Shown: positions 26,616-36,517 of the stretch, piece by piece
Position numbering within the stretch: the first letter of the stretch is position 1
Layout of the letters: every line of letters begins with the position of its first letter
Origin: Seohaeicola saemankumensis
Lineage (GTDB): Bacteria; Pseudomonadota; Alphaproteobacteria; Rhodobacterales; Rhodobacteraceae
Assembly (NCBI RefSeq): GCF_021021435.1
Contig: NZ_JAINWI010000011.1
Location: forward strand, 62,001-126,000
Reading direction: 5' to 3'
Length of the DNA stretch: 64,000 bases
Translations under genes and position numbers: made by a program
The notes under the pieces: generated by a model
What the model was told of the DNA's origin: nothing
The model's database searches: none
The model's input: the letters and a program-made list of their open reading frames with translations, nothing else

Positions 26616-26848
26616 GGTTATCTCCGCAAAAACATTCTTGTTTCAATATATGAAGTGTTGTGACGCAAAAAAGCTCGGCTCGGCAGAAATTTGCTGAAAA
26701 CAGCCCTAAAACACCCGATTTGGCCCTCAGATTCCCTCTTGAAACGACTCTGGACCGATCACATACTGATAAATGCGACGTTACCACTATCGAATAGCCT
26801 GCTCCTTCACAGGTCAGTACCTCGATTATGCACTGACTAGCCGGGCTG

Positions 26849-26868
26849 CCGCACAGTGCGGGCAGCAG
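26849..26868 (+). promoter_or_regulatory. 5'-leader hairpin upstream of csp copy 2
   Basis: CTGCCGCAC and GTGCGGGCAG pair with one bulged base. The hairpin ends eight bases before the AAGGAG ribosome-binding site of csp copy 2. It could influence temperature-dependent translation, but that is inference. Confidence 0.4.
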
Positions 26869-26888
26869 AACTGTCAAGGAGATGCGGT

Positions 26889-27095
26889 ATGGCCACTGGC
26901 ACCGTGAAATGGTTCAACACCACCAAAGGTTACGGATTCATTGCGCCCGATGGCGGCAGCAAGGACGTTTTCGTTCATATTTCAGCAGTTGAACGGTCGG
27001 GTCTGACCGGACTTGCTGACAACCAGAAGGTCAAGTTCGACATCGAACCGGGCCGTGATGGTCGCGAATCTGCCGTGAATATCTCGCTGGCCTAA
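26889..27095 (+). CDS. cold-shock protein, CspA family (copy 2)
   Basis: A 68-residue cold-shock domain with KGYGFIAP and VFVHISAV as RNA-binding motifs, nearly identical to copy 1 about 1 kb upstream. AAGGAG precedes the ATG. The 5' leaders of the two copies are unrelated, so the two proteins are likely expressed under different conditions. A weaker hairpin followed by T-rich sequence (about 27121-27150) probably ends the transcript. Confidence 0.96.
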   Translation: MATGTVKWFNTTKGYGFIAPDGGSKDVFVHISAVERSGLTGLADNQKVKFDIEPGRDGRESAVNISLA

Positions 27096-27120
27096 GATTA
27101 CTAACGTGCCAAGACCAGAA

Positions 27121-27150
27121 CGGGTCCCGCATCGGGGCCTGTATTTTTGT
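27121..27150 (+). terminator. probable terminator of csp copy 2
   Basis: GGTCCC and GGGGCC pair (one G-T) around GCATC, then TGTATTTTTG follows. It is placed between the convergent csp and GDSL-esterase genes. Confidence 0.6.
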
Positions 27151-27152
27151 GC

Positions 27153-27872
27153 CTAGTCCTGCGCAGCGCGACGCGTCTGCGCCTCGGTGATCAGCGCCTG
27201 CACCGCCGGACCCATTGCCTTGACGATCAGCGCGACTCCTTCGGCATTCGGATGGATTCCGTCTGGCTGGAAATACTGCCGCGCCGCGGACAGATCGCTT
27301 TCGCCCAGCCCTTTGAAGAAATTGTCGAAATAGAGAACGCCATAGGTGTCGGCCAGTTCGGGCCAGATCGCCTCGAAATCGGCCTTGAATTCTGGGCCGT
27401 AATTGCTGGGCGCCTGCATGCCCACGAGAAGAACGGGCACATCGGTCTTGGCCGCGACCTGCAGGATACCCTCGATATTCGCCCGCGTCAGCGCAGGGTC
27501 CAGCCCGCGCAGCAGGTCATTACCGCCCAGCGCAAGGATCATCCCGTGAACATCCGGCGTCAGCGTCCATTCGATGCGCGATAGACCGCCGGCAGTCGTG
27601 TCACCCGACACACCCGCATTGACCACGCGCACCGTCTCGTCCTGCGCCGCCAGCCATTCCCGCATCTGCGGCACAAAGCCTTCGTCATCCATCAACCCGT
27701 AGCCCTGGGTCAGGCTGTCTCCGAAAGCCACGATCGACAAAGGCAGCTCGCGGGTTTGTTGTGCCTGCAAAGGCATCACAAACATGGTTAGGGCCACGAC
27801 AAACACAGTCCACACCTTGCCCCATCCGGCCAAGGCACCATATGACAAAAAACGAATAGATAGCAGGCGCAT
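27153..27872 (-). CDS. GDSL/SGNH-family arylesterase, exported (TesA-like)
   Basis: A 239-residue esterase. The SGNH blocks are all present: GDSLTQGYG (nucleophile Ser), NAGVSGDTT, LGGNDLLRG and DGIHPN (Asp/His). A hydrophobic N-terminal segment ending in PLQAQQ is a signal peptide, so it acts in the periplasm as a thioesterase/lysophospholipase-type hydrolase. The start at 27872 lies only four bases from the divergent ABC gene start and lacks a good ribosome-binding site; GTG 27815 is an alternative that gives a shorter signal. The tesA-ybbA-ybbP gene order is conserved in many proteobacteria. Confidence 0.9.
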   Translation of the reverse strand: MRLLSIRFLSYGALAGWGKVWTVFVVALTMFVMPLQAQQTRELPLSIVAFGDSLTQGYGLMDDEGFVPQMREWLAAQDETVRVVNAGVSGDTTAGGLSRIEWTLTPDVHGMILALGGNDLLRGLDPALTRANIEGILQVAAKTDVPVLLVGMQAPSNYGPEFKADFEAIWPELADTYGVLYFDNFFKGLGESDLSAARQYFQPDGIHPNAEGVALIVKAMGPAVQALITEAQTRRAAQD

Positions 27873-27876
27873 CCCA

Positions 27877-28584
27877 ATGACCTCTCCGGTTCTTTCCCTG
27901 ACAGATACAGCGCTGTCGCTTGATGGCAATGCTGGTCGCGTTGATATCCTCCACGGCATCACCCTTGATGTCCAGAAGGGCGAGACCCTCGGGCTGGTCG
28001 GTCCGTCAGGTTCTGGCAAATCTTCTCTCCTCATGCTGATGGGCGGGCTGGAACGCGCCACGGGGGGCCGGATCACGGCATTGGGTCAGGACCTGACCAA
28101 TATGACCGAGGACCAACTGGCCCGCTTCCGCAGGGATCATATGGGTGTTGTGTTCCAATCCTTCCATCTTATCCCGACTATGACTGCCTTGGAAAACGTC
28201 GCAACCCCGCTGGAACTGGCCGGACACAAGGACGCCTTTGCCCGTGCACGGGCCGAATTGGAAGCCGTCGGGCTGGCCAGCCGCGCCGATCACTATCCCT
28301 CGCAAATGTCGGGCGGCGAACAGCAGCGTGTGGCTTTGGCGCGGGCATCGGCCCCGCGTCCTGCCATCCTGCTGGCGGACGAGCCGACAGGTAATCTGGA
28401 CGGTTCCAACGGGGCGGCGATCATTGATCTGCTCTTCGGCCTGCGCGACAAGCACGGGGCCACCTTGGTTCTGGTTACCCATTCCGATGAACTGGCCGCG
28501 CGCTGCGACCGTGTCATCCGGCTGCGTGACGGGGTGATCGACACCGGCGCCTCTGCTCCGGCAAAGGCTGAGGCTGCGGAATGA
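27877..28584 (+). CDS. ABC transporter ATP-binding protein (YbbA-like)
   Basis: A 235-residue LolD/MacB-type ATPase. Walker A is GPSGSGKSS, the signature is MSGGEQQRVALARA, Walker B is ILLADEPTGNLD and the switch is THSDE. It works with the FtsX-like permease encoded next, and the genes overlap by four bases. No ribosome-binding site precedes ATG 27877, so it may be read from a leaderless message; the frame also runs upstream without family similarity. The pair is the YbbA-YbbP system, whose cargo remains unsettled; the neighbouring periplasmic esterase suggests envelope lipid or thioester handling. Confidence 0.92.
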   Translation: MTSPVLSLTDTALSLDGNAGRVDILHGITLDVQKGETLGLVGPSGSGKSSLLMLMGGLERATGGRITALGQDLTNMTEDQLARFRRDHMGVVFQSFHLIPTMTALENVATPLELAGHKDAFARARAELEAVGLASRADHYPSQMSGGEQQRVALARASAPRPAILLADEPTGNLDGSNGAAIIDLLFGLRDKHGATLVLVTHSDELAARCDRVIRLRDGVIDTGASAPAKAEAAE

Positions 28585-31109
28585 GTCTGCGGGTCGCGTC
28601 CCGTTTCGCCGCCCGCGAGTTGCGTGGCGGCTTAAAAGGGTTCCGTATCTTTCTGGCCTGTCTTGCGCTGGGTGTGGCGGCGATTGCCGCTGTAGGATCG
28701 GTGCGCGCCAGTATTGAGGCGGGGCTTGCCCGCGAGGGCGCAGCGATCCTTGGCGGCGATGCCGAGATTGATCTGACCTACCGTTTTGCCACAGCTGAAG
28801 AACGCGCATGGCTGGACGAAATCGCGCTTGAAGTGTCCGAGGTGACGGATTTCCGGTCGATGGTGGTCAAGGGTGCGGGCGATACGGCCGAACGTGGTCT
28901 GACACAGGTCAAATCGGTGGACGGGGCTTATCCGTTGATCGGTCAAGTGACGCTGGAACCCGCGATGCCTCTGGCGCAAGCCCTGGCTGGGGCGGATGGG
29001 CTGCCTGGTGCCGTGGTGCATCCCCTACTGATCGACAGAATGGGGATGCAGATCGGCGATACGTTCCGTCTGGGCACACAGGATTTCCGGCTGATGGCCG
29101 CAATCATGCGCGAACCCGATGCCGGCGCGGACGGTTTCGGCCTTGGGCCGCGCACGATCGTGGCAACCACAGCGCTGGAAGATGCGGGATTGCTGACGCC
29201 CGGCACGCTTTATTCGACAGAATACCGGATGCTGTTACCCGAAGACAGTGATCTTGACGCGCTTGAGACGCAGGTTGGCGACCGTTTCGAAGGCGCTGGC
29301 GCCCGTTGGCGCGACAGCCGCAACGGTGCCCCCAGTGTCGCCCGCTTTGTCGAACGCTTGGGATCGTTCCTGATCCTTGTCGGCCTGTCCGGTCTGGCCG
29401 TGGGCGGTGTCGGCGTATCGGCTGCCGTGCGCGCCTATCTGGCGGGCAAGACCAGCGTGATCGCCACGCTCCGCACCTTGGGGGCCGACCGCGCCACGAT
29501 ATTCCAGACCTATTTCCTACAAATTGGCGCCCTCAGCCTGCTCGGGATCACATTGGGTCTTTTGCTTGGCGCGGCGATCCCGCTGGCTTTGGGACCATTC
29601 CTTGAAGCGCGCCTGCCAGTGCCGGCGGTCTTTACCGTCCATCCAGCCCCCTTGATCGAAGCTGCGATTTACGGCGCACTGACCGCTTTGATCTTTACCC
29701 TCTGGCCGCTGTCACGCACCGAGGAGGTGCGCGCGGCCACGCTGTTCCGCGATGCGCTATCCTCCACCCGCGCGCTGCCACCTGTGCGGATGCTGGGCGT
29801 CATCATCGTGCTACTGGCCGCGCTGATTGGCACCGCTATGGCCTTTTCCGGTGCAGCCATGCTGACCCTCTGGACCGCCGGTGGTATTCTGGGGGCGCTG
29901 GTGCTGCTGACCGTGACCGCCTTCGGTGTGCGCGCCCTGACCAAACGCTTGCGCGGAACGGCGCAGGGGCGTCCGATCCTGCGGTGGGCGCTTGCCGCCA
30001 TCGGCGGGCAGCGGGACGAGGCGACATCGGTGATCCTGTCGCTGGGCTTGGGCCTGTCGGTGCTGGCCGCTGTGGGCCAGATCGACGGCAATTTGCGCGG
30101 CGCTATCGCCAACGACCTGCCGGATGTGGCGCCCTCCTATTTCTTCGTGGATATCCAGCGCGACCAGATGCCTGCCTTCCTCGACCGTCTGGAAAATGAC
30201 CCCGCCGTGTCGCGTATCGACAGCGCACCGATGTTGCGCGGCGTAATCACGCAGATCAACGGCCGCCCCGCACGGGAAGTGGCCGGCGATCACTGGGTCG
30301 TCACCGGAGACAGGGCCGTCACCTACGCCAATACGATACCCGACGGCACCAAGATCCTGGCGGGTGAATGGTGGCCCGATGATTATGACGGGCCGCCCCA
30401 GATCAGCTTTGCAGAAGAAGAAGCCCGCGAGATGGGGGTCGGCCTTGGCGACACGATTACAATGAATGTGCTAGGCCGCGACATCACTGGCACGATCACC
30501 AGTCTGCGCGAGGTGGATTTTTCCACCGGCGCGATGGGCTTCGTGTTGACCATGAACGAACGCGCATTGGCGGGCGCACCGCATACCTTCATCTCGACCG
30601 TCTATGCCGAGGAACAGGCCGAGGCGCAGATCCTGCGCGATGTGGCAGGGTCCGCGCCCAATATCACCGCGATCCGTGTGCGCGACGCGATTGATCAGGT
30701 CTCTGAAGTGCTATCAGGTCTGGCCGCTGCCACATCCTACGGCGCTGCCGCCACGCTGCTGACAGGGTTTCTGGTGTTGATCGGAGCCGCAGCAGCGGGC
30801 GAGCGTGCCCGCACCTACGAGGCGGCATTGCTCAAGACACTCGGGGCCAGCCGGTCACGTATCCTGCGCAGCTTTGCCTTGCGCGCAGCCCTGCTGGGCG
30901 CAGCCGCAGGGGTAGTCGCTATCGCGGCAGGGATCGGCGGCGGTTGGGCGGTCAGCCATTTCGTGATGCAGACCGGCTTTACCGTGATCTGGCCCTCGGC
31001 CATAGCGATTGTGCTGGGCGGGGTGCTGGCGACGCTTCTGTCCGGTCTGGCCTTTGCATGGAGGCCCTTGGCCGCGCGTCCGGCTCAAGTGCTGCGCGCA
31101 AGGGAATAA
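28581..31109 (+). CDS. FtsX-like ABC transporter permease (YbbP-like)
   Basis: An 842-residue inner-membrane permease. A first membrane helix (FRIFLACLALGVAAIAAVGSV, split here) is followed by a large periplasmic MacB-PCD-type domain (about 50-240). Next come an FtsX module (about 255-380), a further helix group, a second periplasmic domain (about 500-690) and a final FtsX module near 700-840 with ERARTYEAALLKTLGASR. This two-module layout, with about ten helices, is that of YbbP. Translation is coupled to the ATPase gene by a four-base overlap. Confidence 0.92.
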   Translation: MSLRVASRFAARELRGGLKGFRIFLACLALGVAAIAAVGSVRASIEAGLAREGAAILGGDAEIDLTYRFATAEERAWLDEIALEVSEVTDFRSMVVKGAGDTAERGLTQVKSVDGAYPLIGQVTLEPAMPLAQALAGADGLPGAVVHPLLIDRMGMQIGDTFRLGTQDFRLMAAIMREPDAGADGFGLGPRTIVATTALEDAGLLTPGTLYSTEYRMLLPEDSDLDALETQVGDRFEGAGARWRDSRNGAPSVARFVERLGSFLILVGLSGLAVGGVGVSAAVRAYLAGKTSVIATLRTLGADRATIFQTYFLQIGALSLLGITLGLLLGAAIPLALGPFLEARLPVPAVFTVHPAPLIEAAIYGALTALIFTLWPLSRTEEVRAATLFRDALSSTRALPPVRMLGVIIVLLAALIGTAMAFSGAAMLTLWTAGGILGALVLLTVTAFGVRALTKRLRGTAQGRPILRWALAAIGGQRDEATSVILSLGLGLSVLAAVGQIDGNLRGAIANDLPDVAPSYFFVDIQRDQMPAFLDRLENDPAVSRIDSAPMLRGVITQINGRPAREVAGDHWVVTGDRAVTYANTIPDGTKILAGEWWPDDYDGPPQISFAEEEAREMGVGLGDTITMNVLGRDITGTITSLREVDFSTGAMGFVLTMNERALAGAPHTFISTVYAEEQAEAQILRDVAGSAPNITAIRVRDAIDQVSEVLSGLAAATSYGAAATLLTGFLVLIGAAAAGERARTYEAALLKTLGASRSRILRSFALRAALLGAAAGVVAIAAGIGGGWAVSHFVMQTGFTVIWPSAIAIVLGGVLATLLSGLAFAWRPLAARPAQVLRARE

Positions 31110-31201
31110 CCTCAGCCCACGACCAGTTCCTGCGCAATACTGCGTCCCGAATGAACTGGAAAGCGCCGACGCCACGACAAGATACCGCACCGGAAGCAGG
31201 A

Positions 31202-31223
31202 CCGCCAAGGTTTCCCTTGGCGG
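31202..31223. repeat. perfect hairpin between convergent genes
   Basis: CCGCCAAGG and CCTTGGCGG form a 9-bp stem around TTTC, between the stops of the ybbP-like gene and gcvP. It lacks a T-run, so it is a weak or Rho-assisted terminator at best. Confidence 0.5.
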
Positions 31224-31235
31224 CCATCTTATCCG

Positions 31236-34085
31236 CTATTCTGCCGCTTCTGCGTAATCGCTCATCGGCGGGCAGGTGCACACCAGATTGCGGTCGCCCC
31301 ACGCGTTGTCGACGCGGTTCACGGGGGGCCAGTATTTGTCGACGCGGAAGGCCCCCGGAGGGAAGCAGCCCTGTTCGCGGCTGTAGGGTCGGTCCCAATC
31401 GCCCACCAAGTCTTCGACCGTGTGGGGCGCGTGTTTCAGCGGGTTGTTCGCGGGATCGCTGCGGCCTTCCTCGATGTCGCGGATTTCGGCACGGATCGCC
31501 AGCATCGCATCGCAGAAGCGGTCAAGTTCGGCCTTGGTCTCGGACTCGGTCGGCTCAACCATCAGGGTGCCCGCTACCGGCCAGCTCATCGTGGGGGCGT
31601 GGAAGCCGCAATCGATCAGACGTTTCGCGATATCCTCGACCGTAACACCCGCACTATCCGCAAAGGGGCGCACGTCGATAATGCACTCATGCGCCACGCG
31701 GCCTGTCGGACCTTTATAGAGGATGGGATAGGCCCCCTCCAACCGTTTGGCGATGTAATTCGCGTTCAGGATGGCCACGCGGGTTGCCTGCGTCAGACCT
31801 GCACCGCCCATCATCAGGCAATAGGCCCAGCTGATTGTCAGGATCGAGGCCGACCCGTAGGGCGAACCCGAGACCGGCCCCTCGTCGCCGCCTGTCATCA
31901 AATGGCCGGGAAGATAGGGCACCAGATGCGCCTTCACGCCAATCGGTCCCATGCCGGGGCCACCGCCACCATGCGGGATGGCAAAAGTCTTGTGCAGGTT
32001 CAGGTGGCTGACATCGCCACCCAGATCGCCCGGACGCGACAGTCCCACCATGGCGTTCATATTGGCCCCGTCGATATAGACCTGACCGCCGTGGTCATGG
32101 GTGATCTTGCAGACCTCGATCACCGTTTCCTCGAACACGCCATGGGTCGAGGGATAGGTGATCATGCAGCCTGCCAGATTGTCGGCATGCTTTTCCGCCT
32201 TGGCGCGGAAATCATCCAGGTCAATATCACCATTGGCCGAGGATTCCACAGGCACCACCGTCCAGCCCACCATCTGCGCCGAGGCAGGGTTGGTGCCATG
32301 GGCGTTCATCGGGATCAGGCAGATACTGCGGTGTCCTTGCCCCTGCGCGCGCTGATAGGCGGCGATGGTCAGAAGTCCCGCATATTCGCCCTGCGCGCCA
32401 GAATTGGGCTGCATCGACATGCCGTCATAGCCCGTCACCTGACAGAGTTTATCGCTGAGGTCATTGACGATATGCGCGTAACCCGCCGCCTGATCCAGCG
32501 GCACGAACGGGTGCATGTCCGAGAATTCCGGCCAACTGAGCGGCATCATCTCGGCAGCCGAGTTCAGCTTCATTGTGCAGCTTCCAAGCGGGATCATCGC
32601 ACGGTCCAGCGCCAGATCGCGGTCCGCCAAGCGGCGCATGTAGCGCATCATCTCGGTCTCGGCGCGGTTCATGTGGAACACGCCATGGGTGAGGTAGGGG
32701 GTTTGCCGCACCAGCGCATCTGGCAGTGCAAACCCCGGCGCGATGCCCTCATCCTTTCGGGTGATCCCGAAAGCGCGCCAGACAGCCTCGATCGTGGCGG
32801 GGCGGGTGACTTCGTCCAGCGTGATGCCGATACGGGTCTTGCCCACAGCGCGCAGGTTGATGCCCTCATCCACGGCAGACTTCATCACTGCCGCTTGCAG
32901 CGGGCCGACATCGACGGTGATGGTGTCAAAGAAATGCCTCTGTTCAACTTTGAAACCAGCTTCCTCCAACCCGCGCGCCAGACGCACAGTTTTGCGGTGG
33001 ATGCGCTGCGCAATAGCTTTCAGCCCCTCCGGTCCGTGGAAAACGGCGTAGAACGAGGCCATGACCGCCAGCAAAGCCTGTGCGGTGCAGACGTTCGACG
33101 TGGCTTTCTCGCGCCGGATATGCTGCTCGCGGGTTTGCAGCGACAGCCGGTAAGCGCGGTTGCCATTGGCGTCGATGGACACACCCACCAAACGCCCCGG
33201 CATGGCGCGTTTGAACGCATCGCGGCAGGCCATATAGGCGGCGTGCGGGCCACCATAGCCCAAGGGCACGCCAAAGCGCTGCGTCGAACCCACAGCGATA
33301 TCGGCTCCCATCGCGCCCGGCTCTTTCAGCAGGCACAGCGCCATGGGATCAGCGATGACGATGCCGATGGCTTTTGCGTCATGCAAGGCGTCCATCTGGG
33401 CGGTGAAATCGGTCAGGGTGCCATTGGTGCCGGGATACTGGAAAATTGCGCCAAAGACCGTGTCGGCCTGCAGGTCGGCAGGCGCGCCCACGATAACCTC
33501 GATTCCCAAAGGTGCTGCGCGGGTCTGGATCACGCCGATATTTTGCGGGTGGCAGTTCTCGTCGACGAAAAAGGCCATCGCTTTCGATTTTGCAACGCGC
33601 TGCGCCATGGTCATGGCTTCCGCCGCCGCTGTCGCCTCGTCAAGCAGCGAGGCATTGGCGATTTCAAGGCCCGTCAGGTCGCTGACCATGGTCTGGTAGT
33701 TCAGAAGCGCCTCAAGCCGGCCTTGGCTGATTTCGGGCTGGTAGGGTGTGTAAGCCGTATACCATGCGGGGTTCTCAAGTATATTGCGCTGGATCGCGGG
33801 GGGCGTGACCGTGCCATGAAACCCCTGCCCGATCAGACTGGTAAGGACCGTGTTACGCTTGCCGACCTGCCGCATGTGATAGAGCAATTCGCGCTCGGAC
33901 CGTGGCTCCTCGAACGCCAGCGGCTCTTTCTGCCGGATCGCGGCAGGCACCGTGTCGTCGATCAGCGCGCCCAGATCGGTAGCGCCCACCACCTTGAGCA
34001 TCTCGGCCATTTCCGCCGGAGAGGGGCCGATATGGCGGCGATTGGCAAAATCATACGGCTGATAGTCGGTTGGCTTGAAGCTCAT
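31236..34085 (-). CDS. gcvP: glycine dehydrogenase (decarboxylating), P-protein
   Basis: The 949-residue single-chain P-protein of the glycine cleavage system decarboxylates glycine using pyridoxal phosphate and passes the aminomethyl group to lipoyl-GcvH. The PLP lysine lies in [19 protein letters not shown], and both paralogous halves are full length. It is the last gene of gcvT-gcvH-gcvP, all on the minus strand, controlled by the glycine riboswitch at 35783-35937. The gene is about 96 bases downstream of gcvH. Confidence 0.98.
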   Translation of the reverse strand: MSFKPTDYQPYDFANRRHIGPSPAEMAEMLKVVGATDLGALIDDTVPAAIRQKEPLAFEEPRSERELLYHMRQVGKRNTVLTSLIGQGFHGTVTPPAIQRNILENPAWYTAYTPYQPEISQGRLEALLNYQTMVSDLTGLEIANASLLDEATAAAEAMTMAQRVAKSKAMAFFVDENCHPQNIGVIQTRAAPLGIEVIVGAPADLQADTVFGAIFQYPGTNGTLTDFTAQMDALHDAKAIGIVIADPMALCLLKEPGAMGADIAVGSTQRFGVPLGYGGPHAAYMACRDAFKRAMPGRLVGVSIDANGNRAYRLSLQTREQHIRREKATSNVCTAQALLAVMASFYAVFHGPEGLKAIAQRIHRKTVRLARGLEEAGFKVEQRHFFDTITVDVGPLQAAVMKSAVDEGINLRAVGKTRIGITLDEVTRPATIEAVWRAFGITRKDEGIAPGFALPDALVRQTPYLTHGVFHMNRAETEMMRYMRRLADRDLALDRAMIPLGSCTMKLNSAAEMMPLSWPEFSDMHPFVPLDQAAGYAHIVNDLSDKLCQVTGYDGMSMQPNSGAQGEYAGLLTIAAYQRAQGQGHRSICLIPMNAHGTNPASAQMVGWTVVPVESSANGDIDLDDFRAKAEKHADNLAGCMITYPSTHGVFEETVIEVCKITHDHGGQVYIDGANMNAMVGLSRPGDLGGDVSHLNLHKTFAIPHGGGGPGMGPIGVKAHLVPYLPGHLMTGGDEGPVSGSPYGSASILTISWAYCLMMGGAGLTQATRVAILNANYIAKRLEGAYPILYKGPTGRVAHECIIDVRPFADSAGVTVEDIAKRLIDCGFHAPTMSWPVAGTLMVEPTESETKAELDRFCDAMLAIRAEIRDIEEGRSDPANNPLKHAPHTVEDLVGDWDRPYSREQGCFPPGAFRVDKYWPPVNRVDNAWGDRNLVCTCPPMSDYAEAAE

Positions 34086-34181
34086 CGCCCGGATTCCTTG
34101 CTTGTCACTATATCAGATGTCGTCGCATTCTGGCGCAGGCAGCCCCGCAGACGGCGGGGCCGCGTGCAGGATGCTGTGGGA

Positions 34182-34541
34182 TCAGTCCACCAGATCCTTG
34201 TATTCATCCTCGTCCATGAACTGGTCCAGCAGGGACAGATCGTCGATCTTCATCTTGAAGAACCACGCATCACCTGTGGGGTCGCTGTTCACCTTGCCGG
34301 GCTCGTCCACGATGACCTCGTTGATCTCGACGATCTCGCCATCCAGGGGCGCTGCGATGTCGGAGGCCGCCTTGACGCTTTCGATCACGACAATCTCGTC
34401 ACCGGCGGCAACCATCGTGCCGACCTCGGGCAGTTCCACGAAAACCACGTCGCCAAGCTGCGTGCTGGCATGTTCGGTGATCCCGACCACGACCAGATCC
34501 CCCTCGATACGCAGCCATTCATGATCTTCAGTATATTTCAT
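34182..34541 (-). CDS. gcvH: glycine cleavage system H protein
   Basis: The 119-residue lipoyl carrier has its lipoylated lysine in ESVKAASD (about residue 57), and YTEDHEWLR at the start is diagnostic. It shuttles the aminomethyl intermediate from GcvP to GcvT. The ATG at 34541 begins the family similarity; the open frame upstream is not coding. It lies between gcvT and gcvP in the operon. Confidence 0.98.
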   Translation of the reverse strand: MKYTEDHEWLRIEGDLVVVGITEHASTQLGDVVFVELPEVGTMVAAGDEIVVIESVKAASDIAAPLDGEIVEINEVIVDEPGKVNSDPTGDAWFFKMKIDDLSLLDQFMDEDEYKDLVD

Positions 34542-34578
34542 CGCTCTGGTCCCTTTTGGTTGGCGCTGTCGCTTTGTG

Positions 34579-35703
34579 TTAACGTTTGAAATTTGCAGGC
34601 GTAAAGGGCAAGGGCACCACGGCAACCGGCAGCCGCTTGCCCCGCACCTCGCCAAAAAGCGGGGTTCCCACTGCGGCATGATCACGCGCAACCATGCCCA
34701 TGGCAACAGGCGCACCGATGGTCGGACCAAAGCCGCCCGAAGTAACGCGCCCGATGGCTACGCCTCCCTCTGCGGTGCTGAACAGTTCGACCCCCTCGCG
34801 CATCGGCGCGCGGCCTTCGGGCAGCAGACCGACACGGGCGCGGGACGCGGATTGCGCCTGTTCCGCAAGGATGCGCGCAGCCCCCGGAAATCCGCCCTCG
34901 CGAGTGCCACCGGCCCGGCGCACCTTCTGGATCGCCCAGCCAAGCCCCGCCTCGATCGGCGATGTTGTGGCGTCGATATCATGGCCGTAAAGGCAAAGCC
35001 CCGCTTCCAGACGCAAGGAATCGCGCGCACCAAGGCCGATCGCCTCGACCCTGTCATCAGACAATAGGGCGCGCGCCAGATTCTCGGCAGCATCGGCGGG
35101 CACCGAAATCTCGAACCCGTCCTCGCCCGTGTAGCCCGAGCGCGACACCCAACAGACAGCCTCTGCAAGATCCAGATCGGCCACATCCATAAACCGCATA
35201 TCGCGTACAGCATCGTTCAGCCCCGCCAGCACATCCTCGGCCAGCGGGCCTTGCAGCGCCAGAAGCGCACGGTCGCTGATCACCTCTAGCGAGACACCCT
35301 CCGGCAAGCCTGCCCGCATCAGCGCGACATCGGCGTCTTTGCAGGCCGCGTTGATCACCACGAAAAGGTAGTCACCGCGATTGGCCAGCATCAGATCGTC
35401 CTCGATCCCGCCTGCCTCATTGGTGAAATAGCCATAGCGCTGCCGGTTCATTCCAAGCCCCGCGATATCCACCGGCACCAATGCCTCCATCGCCAGGGCG
35501 ATGGTCTGAAAATCCGGTCCGCGCAGGATCACCTGCCCCATATGGCTGACATCGAACAGACCGGCAGACTTGCGCGTGTGCAGATGCTCCTGCATCACGC
35601 CAAGCCCGTATTGGACTGGCATGGCATATCCTGCGAATGGCACCATCTTGGCGCCAAGCTCGACGTGCAATTCCTCTAGCGGCAAATGCAAAAGCTCGCT
35701 CAT
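34579..35703 (-). CDS. gcvT: aminomethyltransferase (glycine cleavage T protein)
   Basis: The 374-residue GcvT transfers the methylene group to tetrahydrofolate and releases ammonia. Family features: the opening LHVELGAKMVPFAGYAMPVQY (as two blocks), SHMGQ, and the substrate-binding Asp region (YGYFTNEAGGIEDDLM) are intact, as is RSGYTGEDGFEI. It is the first gene of gcvTHP and starts about 80 bases after the glycine riboswitch. Confidence 0.97.
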   Translation of the reverse strand: MSELLHLPLEELHVELGAKMVPFAGYAMPVQYGLGVMQEHLHTRKSAGLFDVSHMGQVILRGPDFQTIALAMEALVPVDIAGLGMNRQRYGYFTNEAGGIEDDLMLANRGDYLFVVINAACKDADVALMRAGLPEGVSLEVISDRALLALQGPLAEDVLAGLNDAVRDMRFMDVADLDLAEAVCWVSRSGYTGEDGFEISVPADAAENLARALLSDDRVEAIGLGARDSLRLEAGLCLYGHDIDATTSPIEAGLGWAIQKVRRAGGTREGGFPGAARILAEQAQSASRARVGLLPEGRAPMREGVELFSTAEGGVAIGRVTSGGFGPTIGAPVAMGMVARDHAAVGTPLFGEVRGKRLPVAVVPLPFTPANFKR

Positions 35704-35782
35704 CGTATCCCTTTCGATGCGCCGCGCTGACCATGTGAATCAATCAATCGGCATCCTTTTCCCGCGCAATCCGCAGGTCTTG

Positions 35783-35937
35783 ATGCCCCCTCTGTCCTGA
35801 TGCCTGAGATCGTTATCCCGTCGGCGGGTGCTCAAGGCACCACTCTCCAGAGTCTGTCGTGTCTGACCGGTCCTTGGGCCTGAGAGTTTCCGGGGCGGTT
35901 GCTCCTTCGGCACCGGTTACCCGGTTCTCCCGATCTG
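35783..35937 (-). promoter_or_regulatory. tandem glycine riboswitch (gcvT motif)
   Basis: On the minus strand the leader of gcvT reads, in order, GGGAGA, GTGCCGAAGGAGCAA, CCGGAAACTCTCAGGC, AAGGACCG and GACTCTGGAGAG (first aptamer, 35937-35842). Next come GCACCCGCCGACGGG, ATCTCAGGCA and GGACAGAGGGGG (second aptamer, 35841-35783). These are the conserved blocks of the cooperative two-aptamer glycine riboswitch. It should switch on gcvTHP when glycine is plentiful. Confidence 0.95.
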
Positions 35938-36011
35938 ACAATTCAAGCCATAAACGAGTCGTAACATCCCGACAAGTGGTCGCTTTCGGGCGGCGGCGCA
36001 AAAAGCGCTTT

Positions 36012-36458
36012 TCAGGCGCGGCAGGCAATCGGATGCATGATTTCAAGCAGACGCGTATTGCCGCAGACCAGCGCGTCAAGAGTAATGTCGTCCAGATGCG
36101 CGTAAAACGCCTCTGCGGCATCGGCCACGGCAACCCTGAGCCTGCAAGCATCCACCAGAGGGCATGTATTGTCCACATCGGCAAAGCATTCCGCGATGGG
36201 CACCTGACTTTCCAGCGCGCGAAACACATCTCCGATCCGGATCGCAGCCATCTCCCGCCCCAGCATTAAACCGCCGTTGCGGCCGCGCTGGGTACGCAGA
36301 TAACCCAATTGCCCCAACTGGTTGATCACCTGAGCCAGATGGTTCTCGGAGGTGTTGCAACAGCGGGCAATCTCGGATTTCGTTACCAGACGCGCTTCGT
36401 TCGCCGCGCAATACATCAAGACGCGCATCGCCAAATTTGTTCGTTTCGTAATTCGCAT
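36012..36458 (-). CDS. nsrR: Rrf2-family transcriptional regulator, NsrR-like
   Basis: A 148-residue winged-helix regulator. MRITKRTNLAMRVLMYCA and TSENHLAQVINQLGQLG belong to the DNA-binding half. Three cysteines, Cys91, Cys99 and Cys105 (ECFADVDNTCPLVDAC), match the iron-sulfur ligands of NsrR, the nitric-oxide-sensing repressor. ATG 36458 starts the family similarity; an upstream ATG (36491) adds unrelated residues. An FNR/Dnr-type box lies 60 bases upstream. No NO-detoxifying gene is adjacent, so its targets are elsewhere. Rrf2 paralogues such as IscR or RirA are less likely given the Cys spacing. Confidence 0.85.
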   Translation of the reverse strand: MRITKRTNLAMRVLMYCAANEARLVTKSEIARCCNTSENHLAQVINQLGQLGYLRTQRGRNGGLMLGREMAAIRIGDVFRALESQVPIAECFADVDNTCPLVDACRLRVAVADAAEAFYAHLDDITLDALVCGNTRLLEIMHPIACRA

Positions 36459-36517
36459 ATCGCAGCCTTCCCTGTATGGGGTTGCCATCAACCTGCCCGC
36501 CTTTAGCCCTTATGTGA

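Noticed and set aside
31422-34589. 1055-codon open frame on the plus strand opposite gcvP and gcvH
   Set aside because: It is antisense to well-conserved genes, has no family similarity and arises from the high-GC codon use of the real genes.
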